Below are positions 57,965-64,000 of a DNA stretch of 64,000 bases, in pieces. The first letter of the stretch is position 1. Every line of letters begins with the position of its first letter. The DNA lies in contig CAZKNH010000003.1 of the NCBI GenBank assembly GCA_964553875.1, forward strand, positions 16,457 to 80,456. The letters are read 5' to 3'. A model generated the notes under the pieces. The model saw only the letters and a list, made by a program, of their open reading frames with translations, ran no database searches and was not told the DNA's origin. Source of the DNA: ZC4RG20 sp964553875. GTDB taxonomy: Bacteria > Pseudomonadota > Gammaproteobacteria > Steroidobacterales > Rariloculaceae. Made by a program: the position numbers and the translations under genes.

Positions 57965-58333
57965 CTACAGCACTTCCGGTGCCAGCGAGATGATCTTCAT
58001 GAACCGGCTCGTGCGGAGCTCCCGCGTGACCGGTCCGAAAATGCGCGTGCCGATCGGCTCGAGGCGGTTGTTCAAGAGCACGGCCGCATTGCCGTCGAAC
58101 CGGATTGCCGAGCCGTCCGGGCGGCGAAGACCCTGCTTCGTGCGCACGACGACCGCGTTGTAGATCTCGCCCTTCTTCACGCGGCCGCGCGGAATCGCGT
58201 CCTTGATCGTGACCTTGATCACGTCGCCGATCCGAGCGTAACGGCGTTTCGAGCCGCCGAGCACCTTGATGCACATCAGCTGCCGGGCGCCGGAGTTGTC
58301 GGCCGCGGCCAATACCGTCTGCGTCTGAATCAT
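57965..58333 (-). CDS. rplN: 50S ribosomal protein L14
   Basis: A 122-residue uL14, the docking site of RsfS, whose gene is also in this window. MIQTQTVLAAADNSGARQLMCIKVLGG and FGPVTRELRTSRFMKIISLAPEVL are typical. Length is close to E. coli (123). It opens the spc part of the cluster. Confidence 0.97.
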   Translation of the reverse strand: MIQTQTVLAAADNSGARQLMCIKVLGGSKRRYARIGDVIKVTIKDAIPRGRVKKGEIYNAVVVRTKQGLRRPDGSAIRFDGNAAVLLNNRLEPIGTRIFGPVTRELRTSRFMKIISLAPEVL

Positions 58334-58344
58334 CGCTCGATCCT

Positions 58345-58689
58345 CTAATTAGCCGCCTCGTCCGCCTGCGCCGCGTCGCTCTGCGGCGCCTCGGCCGTCC
58401 GGGCGCGGCTCACGATCTCGACGACGCGCCAGGACTTGCGCTTCGACAGCGGCCGGCACTCGCTGATCGCGACCACGTCGCCCGTCCGGCACGCGTTGTC
58501 CTCGTCGTGCGCCATGATCTTCGTCGTGCGGCGAATGTACTTGCCGTATATCGGGTGCTTGATCAGGCGCTCGACCGCGACCGTGACGCTCTTGTTCATC
58601 TTGTCGCTGACCACGCGGCCGACGACCTTCCGGGCCGTCTTCTGGCCCGTGCCCGCCGCTTCGCCGCCGGTATTCTCCGCCGCGCTCAT
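58345..58689 (-). CDS. rpsQ: 30S ribosomal protein S17, extended
   Basis: A 114-residue uS17, about 30 longer than E. coli's 84. The core KVVGRVVSDKMNKSVTVAVERLIKHPIYGKYIRRTTKIMAHDE is intact. Extra residues are a 20-residue N-terminal Gly/Ala/Thr stretch and an acidic Ala-rich C-terminal tail (EAPQSDAAQADEAAN). Its ATG overlaps the rpmC stop by four bases, which supports this start. Confidence 0.95.
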   Translation of the reverse strand: MSAAENTGGEAAGTGQKTARKVVGRVVSDKMNKSVTVAVERLIKHPIYGKYIRRTTKIMAHDEDNACRTGDVVAISECRPLSKRKSWRVVEIVSRARTAEAPQSDAAQADEAAN

Positions 58690-58892
58690 GCCGTCTCACC
58701 CTTCTGGCGTGCCCGCTCCGCGAGCACCGTCTTGATCCTTGCGATGTCCTTGCGCACCTTGCCGTGCTGATCCGGCTTCGCACCCTGCCCGGTTTGAGCC
58801 TGGATCCGCAGATTGAACTGCTCTCGCCGGAGCTTCAGGAGCTCCTCGACGAGGCTCTCATCCGTCATGCTGCGCAGTTCCTTGGCCTTCAT
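58686..58892 (-). CDS. rpmC: 50S ribosomal protein L29
   Basis: A 68-residue uL29 at the nascent-chain exit, where trigger factor docks. MKAKELRSMTDESLVEELLKLRREQFNLRIQ and KVRKDIARIKTVLAERARQKG are typical. ATG 58892 shares one base with the rplP stop; a GTG one codon earlier is an alternative. Confidence 0.96.
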   Translation of the reverse strand: MKAKELRSMTDESLVEELLKLRREQFNLRIQAQTGQGAKPDQHGKVRKDIARIKTVLAERARQKGETA

Positions 58893-59305
58893 CACGACAC
58901 CTGGCGCTCCACGATGACCGTCTTCACCGGCAGCTTCGCCGCGGCGAGCCGAAACGCCTCGCGGGCAATGTCGGGGCTGACGCCCGTGATCTCGTACAGC
59001 ATCCGGCCCGGCTGGATCTGTGCGACCCAGTACTCGACGTTGCCCTTGCCCTTGCCCTGGCGCACCTCGAGCGGCTTCTTCGTGATCGGCTTGTCCGGGA
59101 AGACCCGGATCCAGATCTTGCCGCCGCGCTTCACGTAGCGGGTCATCGCGCGCCGCGCGGCCTCGATCTGGCGCGCCGTGAGCTGCCCGCGGGTAACGGC
59201 CTTGAGGCCATAGTCGCCGAAGCTCACGGCGTTGCCGCGGGTCGCGAGGCCCGTATTCCGGCCCTTGAACTGCTTTCTGAATTTCGTTCGCTTAGGTTGC
59301 AGCAT
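58892..59305 (-). CDS. rplP: 50S ribosomal protein L16
   Basis: A 137-residue uL16 near the A-site and 5S rRNA. MLQPKRTKFRKQFKGRNTGLATRGN and GGKIWIRVFPDKPITKKPLEVRQGKGKGNVEYWVA are diagnostic. Length matches E. coli (136). Confidence 0.97.
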   Translation of the reverse strand: MLQPKRTKFRKQFKGRNTGLATRGNAVSFGDYGLKAVTRGQLTARQIEAARRAMTRYVKRGGKIWIRVFPDKPITKKPLEVRQGKGKGNVEYWVAQIQPGRMLYEITGVSPDIAREAFRLAAAKLPVKTVIVERQVS

Positions 59306-59328
59306 GGCAGCCCCTCAATCCCGCGCCG

Positions 59329-60021
59329 TCAGGCCTGCGCCTGCGCGCGCGGCGCTTCGGCGGCTTCCTGCTTCGGCTCGCCGAAGTCGAAGACCTCGCC
59401 GCGGAAGATCCAAACCTTCACGCCGATCACGCCGTACGTCGTACGCGCCTCGGCGAACCCGTAATCGATGTCCGCGCGGAACGTGTGCAGCGGCACGCGG
59501 CCCTCGCGGTACCACTCCGAGCGCGCGATTTCGGCGCCGTTCAGCCGACCGGATACCTGGACCTTGATGCCCTCGGCCCCGAGCCGCATCGTGTTCGTCA
59601 CGGCCCGGCGCATCGCGCGCCGGAACTGCACGCGGCGCTCGAGCTGCTGCGCGATGCCTTCGGCGACGAGCTGCGCGTCGAGCTCGGGCTTCCTGATCTC
59701 GGAGATATTGAGCCTCACGTCGGCGAGCGGCATGCCGAGCAGCTTCGCCACGTCAGCGCGAAGCTTCTCGATGTCCTCGCCCTTCTTGCCGATCACGATG
59801 CCCGGCCGCGCCGTGTGTATCGTGATGTTCGCCTTCTTCGCCGGCCGCTCGATGTAGATGCGGCTCACCGACGCGTCTTTCAGCTTTTCCTTCAGAAAAA
59901 CGCGGACCTTGTGATCCTGCTCGACGTACTTCGGAAACGTCTGCGGATCCGCATACCACTTCGACAGCCACTCACGCGTGATGCCGAGGCGAATTCCGAT
60001 CGGATTTACCTTTTGGCCCAT
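59329..60021 (-). CDS. rpsC: 30S ribosomal protein S3
   Basis: A 230-residue uS3 at the mRNA entry channel. MGQKVNPIGIRLGITREWLSKWYAD, the KH-domain IHTARPGIVIGKKGEDIE and the YGVIGVKVWIFRGEV ending are typical; a short Ala-rich tail follows. Length matches E. coli (233). Confidence 0.97.
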   Translation of the reverse strand: MGQKVNPIGIRLGITREWLSKWYADPQTFPKYVEQDHKVRVFLKEKLKDASVSRIYIERPAKKANITIHTARPGIVIGKKGEDIEKLRADVAKLLGMPLADVRLNISEIRKPELDAQLVAEGIAQQLERRVQFRRAMRRAVTNTMRLGAEGIKVQVSGRLNGAEIARSEWYREGRVPLHTFRADIDYGFAEARTTYGVIGVKVWIFRGEVFDFGEPKQEAAEAPRAQAQA

Positions 60022-60024
60022 GAC

Positions 60025-60357
60025 TTACTCGTCCGCCACTCGAATCGTGATGTGGCTGTTGCGCTTCAAGATTCTGTTGCCCCGGCCCTTCGCGCGCGCC
60101 CGGTAGCGCGTGAAGAACGGCGCGCCGTTGACCTCGACGACGGCGACCTTGAGCTCGTCGATGTCCGCGCCGTGATTGTGCTCGGCGTTCGCGATCGCCG
60201 ACTCGAGCACCTTGTGCACGAACCGAGCGGCCTTCTTGCGGCTGAACCGCAGGATGTCGATGGCCTGCCCGACGGGCTTGCCCCTGATCTGATCCGCGAC
60301 GAGGCGGCATTTCTGCGGAGAAATGCGCGCGTATCGCAGTGTCGCCGCAACCTGCAT
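60025..60357 (-). CDS. rplV: 50S ribosomal protein L22
   Basis: A 110-residue uL22 lining the exit tunnel. LRYARISPQKCRLVADQIRGKPVGQAIDIL and the tunnel loop ending RAKGRGNRILKRNSHITIRVADE are diagnostic. It is preceded by a 154-base gap from rpsS, unusually long for this operon and filled by a large palindrome. Confidence 0.97.
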   Translation of the reverse strand: MQVAATLRYARISPQKCRLVADQIRGKPVGQAIDILRFSRKKAARFVHKVLESAIANAEHNHGADIDELKVAVVEVNGAPFFTRYRARAKGRGNRILKRNSHITIRVADE

Positions 60358-60383
60358 CGATCCTTACTCCAAATCCTCGCTCG

Positions 60384-60499
60384 ATGTTCCGGAGACGGCT
60401 TCACTTGCTGATTTCGCGGACGCTCCCGCGCAGGGCCGCGCGCGAGCGCGCCGCCGGGGCGGTGTCCGAAATCAGCATGTGAAGGCGGCTCCGAAACAT
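60384..60499. repeat. Long imperfect palindrome between rpsS and rplV
   Basis: Arms 60384-60421 and 60464-60499 pair over about 36 positions with four mismatches and a two-base bulge, around a 42-base GC-rich loop that holds a smaller GCGCGCGAGCGCGC palindrome. In the minus-strand message it would form a very stable stem between two essential ribosomal genes. On that strand the element also contains a 32-codon frame (60499 to 60401) whose start and stop lie inside the arms. Neither coding nor regulatory role is established. Confidence 0.75.
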
Positions 60500-60511
60500 T
60501 CCATCCAACCC

Positions 60512-60784
60512 CTACTTGGACTTCCGGTCCCCGGAGTGCCCCTTGAACGTGCGCGTGATCGCGAACTCGCCGAGCTTGTGACCGACCATGTTCTCGGAGA
60601 TCAGCACCGGCACGTGCTGGCGTCCGTTGTGCACGGCGATCGTCAACCCGACCATGTCCGGGATGATCATCGAGCGGCGCGACCAGGTCTTGATCGGCCG
60701 GCGGTCGTTGGTGGCCACCGCCTTCTCGACTTTCTTCAACAAGTGCAGGTCGACGAACGGACCCTTTTTGATCGAACGTGGCAT
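60512..60784 (-). CDS. rpsS: 30S ribosomal protein S19
   Basis: A 90-residue uS19 of the 30S head. MPRSIKKGPFVDLHLLKKVE and IPDMVGLTIAVHNGRQHVPVLISENMVGHKLGEFA are typical. It follows rplB by 58 bases and precedes rplV across the palindromic element. Confidence 0.97.
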   Translation of the reverse strand: MPRSIKKGPFVDLHLLKKVEKAVATNDRRPIKTWSRRSMIIPDMVGLTIAVHNGRQHVPVLISENMVGHKLGEFAITRTFKGHSGDRKSK

Positions 60785-60842
60785 GTGCTCTTCCGACTGC
60801 TCGGCGCCGCTACCGGACGCCGGACCCTGGAACCTTCCTACT

Positions 60843-61670
60843 TCACTTCTGCTTGCGGCCGCGAACGATCATCGCCTGCGTCCGCTTGTTCTTCCGCGTC
60901 TTGTAACCCTTCGTCGGCACGCCCCACGGCGAAACCGGATGGCGGCCGCCCGACGTCCGGCCCTCGCCGCCGCCGTGCGGATGGTCGACCGGGTTCATCG
61001 CGACACCGCGCACGGTCGGCCGGATGCCGCGCCAGCGCTTCGCGCCCGCCTTGCCGAGCTTGCGCAGGTTGTGCTCGTTGTTCCCGACCTCGCCGATCGT
61101 CGCGCGACAGTTCACGTGCACCTTACGCATCTCGCCCGAGCGGAGCCGGACGGTCACGTAGGCCCCCTCGCGGGCGACGACCTGCGCGGAGGCGCCGGCG
61201 CTGCGCGCAAGCTGGGCGCCCTTGCCGGGCTTCAACTCCACGCAGTGCACCTGCGTGCCGACCGGAATGTTCTTGAGCGGCAGCGCGTTGCCCGGCTTGA
61301 TCGGCGCATCGGAGCCCGACTGGATCGGGTCGCCGACGGCAACCCGCTGCGGCGCGAGGATGTACCGCCGCTCGCCGTCCTGATACACGACGAGCGCCAG
61401 GTGCGCGCTGCGGTTCGGATCGTACTCGAGCCGCTCGACCCGGCCGGGGATACCGTCCTTGTCGCGCCGGAAATCGACGATCCGGTAATGCCGGCGGTGA
61501 CCGCCGCCGCGATGCCGCGTCGTGATCCGGCCCTGATTGTTGCGGCCGCCCGTCTTCGGCAGCGGCACGACGAGCGCCTCGTGCGGAGGCCCCTTGTGCA
61601 GCTCGTCGTTGACGACGCGCACCGTGAAGCGCTGCCCGGCGGACGTGGGTTTGAGCTTGCGTAGCGCCAC
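60843..61670 (-). CDS. rplB: 50S ribosomal protein L2
   Basis: A 275-residue uL2, essential for the peptidyl-transferase centre. RITTRHRGGGHRRHYRIVDFRRDKDGIPG and AMNPVDHPHGGGEGRTSGGRHPVSPWG, with the functional His, are diagnostic. Length matches E. coli (273). Confidence 0.97.
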   Translation of the reverse strand: MALRKLKPTSAGQRFTVRVVNDELHKGPPHEALVVPLPKTGGRNNQGRITTRHRGGGHRRHYRIVDFRRDKDGIPGRVERLEYDPNRSAHLALVVYQDGERRYILAPQRVAVGDPIQSGSDAPIKPGNALPLKNIPVGTQVHCVELKPGKGAQLARSAGASAQVVAREGAYVTVRLRSGEMRKVHVNCRATIGEVGNNEHNLRKLGKAGAKRWRGIRPTVRGVAMNPVDHPHGGGEGRTSGGRHPVSPWGVPTKGYKTRKNKRTQAMIVRGRKQK

Positions 61671-61689
61671 TTCGTTCCCTCCCGCGCCC

Positions 61690-61998
61690 CTATTCCGCGC
61701 CGATGAAGTCGAGATCGTGGCCCGGGGCGAGGCGCACGTACGCCTTCTTCCAGTCGGACCGCCGCCCCCGGCGCATGCCGAAGCGCTTGGACTTGCCGCG
61801 GACGCGCGTCACCGTCACCCGATCGACCTTCACGTCGAACAGGAACTCGACCGCCCGCTTGACCTCGGCCTTCGTCGCGTCCGTACGGACCTTGAAGACG
61901 ACCTGATGGTCGCGGTCGCCCGCCGCCGTGGTCTTCTCAGAGACATGCGGACCGACGATGACCTGGGTCAGCCGCTCCTTCGAATGCAGCGCGCTCAT
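61690..61998 (-). CDS. rplW: 50S ribosomal protein L23
   Basis: A 102-residue uL23 at the exit tunnel, binding site of SRP and trigger factor. LTQVIVGPHVSEKTTAAGDRDHQVVFKV and AVEFLFDVKVDRVTVTRVRGK are typical. ATG 61998 overlaps the rplD stop (ATGA); a longer frame upstream runs through rplD. Confidence 0.96.
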   Translation of the reverse strand: MSALHSKERLTQVIVGPHVSEKTTAAGDRDHQVVFKVRTDATKAEVKRAVEFLFDVKVDRVTVTRVRGKSKRFGMRRGRRSDWKKAYVRLAPGHDLDFIGAE

Positions 61999-62600
61999 GC
62001 CAACCGTCCCTCGAGAAACTTCGCGGCGGCCGCCGTCATGACGACCCGCTCGGCGCCGACGAGACTGACCGGATCGACCTTGCTCGCCTCGAGCACGTCG
62101 ACATCGGGGAGATTGCGGACCGCAAGCCACAGGTTCGCGTCGAAACCCTCGACGACGATGAGGCCGCGGTCGACGCCGAGCTCGCCGAGCTTCCGTACGG
62201 CCTCCTTCGTCTTCGGCGCGTCGACCGTGAACGCGTCGACCAGCAGGAGGCGCTCCTGACGGAGCAACTCGGACAGCACGGAGCGCAGCGCGCCCCGGTA
62301 CATCTTTCGGTTGACCTTCTGATCGAAATTCCGCGGGCGCGCCGCGAACGCGCGGCCGCCGCCGACCCAGATCGGGCTCCTCGTCGAGCCGTGCCGAGCG
62401 CGGCCCGTGCCCTTTTGACGCCACGGCTTCGAGCCGCCGCCGCGAACCTCGGCGCGCGTCTTCTGCGCCTTGGTCCCCGCGCGGGCGCTCGCGAGATACG
62501 CGACGACCACCTGATGAACGAGCGGCTCGTTGAACGGCGCCGCGAACGACGCGTCGGCGAGCTCGATCGATTCGCCGTTACCGTGCAGTGTGACCTTCAT
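61995..62600 (-). CDS. rplD: 50S ribosomal protein L4
   Basis: A 201-residue uL4 lining the tunnel; in E. coli it also represses the S10 operon. RAEVRGGGSKPWRQKGTGRARHGSTRSPIWVGGG is diagnostic. Length equals E. coli (201). It is coupled to rplC and rplW by ATGA overlaps on both sides. Confidence 0.97.
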   Translation of the reverse strand: MKVTLHGNGESIELADASFAAPFNEPLVHQVVVAYLASARAGTKAQKTRAEVRGGGSKPWRQKGTGRARHGSTRSPIWVGGGRAFAARPRNFDQKVNRKMYRGALRSVLSELLRQERLLLVDAFTVDAPKTKEAVRKLGELGVDRGLIVVEGFDANLWLAVRNLPDVDVLEASKVDPVSLVGAERVVMTAAAAKFLEGRLA

Positions 62601-63256
62601 TTCCCGTCTCGCGGCTTGCCAGCCTTGACCGCCGGCCGGATCAGGACGCGCCCCGAGACGGAGCCCGGTACGGCACCCTTCACGAGGAGCAGATTGCGCT
62701 CCACGTCGACACGCACGACCTCGAGGTTCGACTGCGTCGTGCGCTTCGCGCCCATATGGCCGGCCATCCTCTTACCCTTGAACACGCGGCCGGGCGACTG
62801 GTTCTGACCGATCGAGCCCGGCACCCGGTGTGAAATCGAGTTGCCGTGCGACGCGTCCTGCGAATTGAAGTTGTGCCGCTTGATCGTGCCCGCGAAGCCC
62901 TTGCCCTTCGACGTGCCCGTGACGTCGACGAGCTGACCGGCGGCGAAAAGATCGACCTTGATCTCGGCGCCCGCGGCAAGCTCCTCGCCCTCGCCGTCGT
63001 CGAGGCGAAACTCCCAGAGTCCCTCGCCCGGCTCGACCTTCACCGCCGCGAAGTGCCCCGCCTGGGGCTTCGCGAGCCTGCTCGGGCGCGCCCGGCCGAC
63101 GGTGACCTGCACGGCACGGTACCCGTCGCGCTCCGGCGTCTTCAGCATCGTGACTCTGTTCGGAAGGGCTTCGATCACGGTAACCGGGATCGATTCGCCG
63201 GACTCCGTGAAAATGCGGGTCATACCGCACTTGCGGCCCACTAGACCGATAGGCAT
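62597..63256 (-). CDS. rplC: 50S ribosomal protein L3
   Basis: A 219-residue uL3, an early assembly protein. MPIGLVGRKCGMTRIFTESGESIPVTVIE and RHNFNSQDASHGNSISHRVPGSIGQNQSPGRVFKGKRMAGHMG are diagnostic. ATG 63256 is the family start; a longer frame runs into the leader. Unlike the usual layout it is not directly after rpsJ: a 361-base region with its own promoter intervenes. Confidence 0.97.
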   Translation of the reverse strand: MPIGLVGRKCGMTRIFTESGESIPVTVIEALPNRVTMLKTPERDGYRAVQVTVGRARPSRLAKPQAGHFAAVKVEPGEGLWEFRLDDGEGEELAAGAEIKVDLFAAGQLVDVTGTSKGKGFAGTIKRHNFNSQDASHGNSISHRVPGSIGQNQSPGRVFKGKRMAGHMGAKRTTQSNLEVVRVDVERNLLLVKGAVPGSVSGRVLIRPAVKAGKPRDGK

Positions 63257-63484
63257 TTTGCGTTCCTCTGTATCCGCACCGACTGCGTCGGCCGGCGCTT
63301 CAGCCAGCGCGTCGTTCGCGCGCTGGCACCCGAAAACAAGCACGCCCGCCCAGACAAGGATGGGAGACGTGGTGATTGCTTGCCGCCCGGTCCGGGCGGC
63401 GGCCGGAGCACTCGAAGCGCCCGGCTCGCGTCAGACGGGACGACCCGGAGGCCTCCGGGCTTTCCCCCTGTGACCGACAAGTAG
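63257..63484 (-). promoter_or_regulatory. Structured leader upstream of rplC
   Basis: About 228 bases lie between a promoter at 63491-63499 and rplC. The leader holds three strong hairpins: a 9-bp stem at 63303-63311/63319-63327, GCCGCCC/GGGCGGC at 63382-63400, and the 16-base palindrome CCCGGAGGCCTCCGGG at 63444-63459. In E. coli an S10-operon leader mediates control by L4; a similar role here is only inferred. No gene is seen. Confidence 0.45.
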
Positions 63485-63490
63485 CCGGCA

Positions 63491-63499
63491 ATTATAGCA
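63491..63499 (-). promoter_or_regulatory. Extended -10 promoter for rplC operon
   Basis: On the minus strand TGCTATAAT is a consensus extended -10 (perfect TATAAT with upstream TG). The -35 region is only T-rich, which is acceptable for an extended -10 promoter. It lies directly downstream of a REP-like terminator pair after rpsJ. Confidence 0.6.
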
Positions 63500-63513
63500 C
63501 CGAGTCTTGCCGG

Positions 63514-63595
63514 AAAAAGGGGTCAGAGCCCTTTTTTCGCGTGCTTCGTCCGCCGTTCTCGGGGCGCCGGTGAGAAAAGGGGTCTGACCCCTTTT
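63514..63595. repeat. REP-like pair after rpsJ, terminator-like
   Basis: AAAAGGGGTC-T-GACCCCTTTT (63575-63595) is a perfect 10-bp palindrome around one base; a second copy, with core GGGGTCAGAGCCC inside A and T runs, lies at 63514-63537. On the minus strand the first forms a stem followed by TTTTCTC just 22 bases past the rpsJ stop, fitting an intrinsic terminator. Both copies work on both strands. Confidence 0.75.
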
Positions 63596-63617
63596 TCCGC
63601 CGCGGCGTTCCGTGACC

Positions 63618-63932
63618 TCAGTTCAGCTTGATCTGCACGTCGACGCCGGCCGGAAGCTCGAGCTTCATCAGCGCGTCGACGGTCTTGTCCGTCGGATCGA
63701 TGATGTCCATCAGCCGCTTGTGGGTCAGCAGCTCGTACTGATCCCGCGCGTCCTTGTCGACGTGCGGGGAGATCAGCACGGTGTAGCGCTCGACCTTCGT
63801 CGGCAGCGGGACCGGCCCGCGGACCGTTGCGCCGGTCCGCTTGGCCGTGTCGACGATCTCACGTGCGGACTTGTCGATCAGGCGGTGATCGAAAGCCTTG
63901 AGACGGATACGGATGTTCTGATTCGCGGCCAT
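63618..63932 (-). CDS. rpsJ: 30S ribosomal protein S10
   Basis: A 104-residue uS10, also NusE in antitermination complexes. NQNIRIRLKAFDHRLIDKSAREIVDTAKRTGA and the ending ALMKLELPAGVDVQIKLN are diagnostic. Length matches E. coli (103). It follows tuf by six bases, so it is probably part of that transcript, and is separated from rplC by repeats and a promoter. Confidence 0.97.
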   Translation of the reverse strand: MAANQNIRIRLKAFDHRLIDKSAREIVDTAKRTGATVRGPVPLPTKVERYTVLISPHVDKDARDQYELLTHKRLMDIIDPTDKTVDALMKLELPAGVDVQIKLN

Positions 63933-63938
63933 CGGGGC

Positions 63939-64000
63939 TTACTCGAGGATCTTCGATACGACGCCGGCGCCGACGGTGCGGCCGCCTTCGCGAATCGCAA
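63939..64000 (-). CDS. tuf: Elongation factor Tu, C-terminal end
   Basis: The last 19 codons and stop of EF-Tu: AIREGGRTVGAGVVSKILE is the exact family C-terminus. The rest lies beyond the window edge. tuf directly before rpsJ is the normal str/S10 junction. Confidence 0.95.
   Translation of the reverse strand, partial: AIREGGRTVGAGVVSKILE

Overview
The window is a very GC-rich, gene-dense stretch of a bacterial chromosome. Gene content and order point to a gammaproteobacterium, possibly Steroidobacteraceae-like. The pointers are the lnt-corC-ybeY-phoH-miaB run, the holA-nadD-rsfS-rlmH-maf-rng-yhdP-nit-tldD run, the divergent ssb/uvrA pair, and a complete S10-spc-alpha ribosomal cluster behind tuf. 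The taxon is inferred; there is no rRNA or tRNA gene in the window to settle it. Many genes are coupled by 4-base ATGA or GTGA overlaps, and GTG/TTG starts are common.

Layout. 1-2750: end of purK, an ExeA-type ATPase fused to an FHA domain, and three small unknown genes on the minus strand. 2850-15980 (minus strand): a long housekeeping run, cysS-yidD-Trm112-holA-nadD-rsfS-rlmH, then maf-rng-yhdP-nit-tldD. It covers tRNA charging, DNA polymerase III loading, NAD synthesis, ribosome maturation, RNA decay, envelope lipid transport and proteolysis. 16100-20700: hisI (+), a repeat island, a putative zinc-protease-like gene and lptE (-), and leuS (+) divergent from lptE. 20800-32900: an accessory region of mostly secreted or signalling proteins. 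It holds a metallophosphatase with a degenerate kinase-like tail, a second kinase/CotH-like exported protein, a large TPR-CHAT caspase-like protease, a small secreted protein, a subtilisin-like protease with an altered oxyanion residue, a nucleotide-transporter-like membrane protein preceded by a 44-residue membrane peptide, and an ECF sigma factor with a likely zinc-free anti-sigma partner. 32900-42300: lnt, corC, ybeY, phoH, miaB, ssb and uvrA. 42300-49770: an unknown exported protein, trpS, pepQ, a membrane methyltransferase, a kinase-like protein, a HAD phosphatase, a HIT-like fragment and a malonyl-CoA-synthetase-like ligase. 49800-64000 (minus strand): rplQ back through rpsJ to the end of tuf.

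Two things stand out. First, a dispersed family of short palindromic repeats with cores GGGGTCAGAGCCC and GTGTCAGACAC sits only between genes, usually as inverted pairs, at about seven places. In composition it looks like REP/BIME elements. One pair lies directly after rpsJ and could act as a terminator, separating tuf-rpsJ from rplC onward, which has its own extended -10 promoter and a structured leader. Second, the 20.8-32.9 kb region looks like a secreted or periplasmic protease and kinase-fold module (CHAT-TPR protease, small exported protein, S8 protease, with a nearby sigma/anti-sigma pair). This is the best candidate for an undescribed system. A separate oddity is a long imperfect palindrome with a possible 32-codon frame, lodged between rpsS and rplV.
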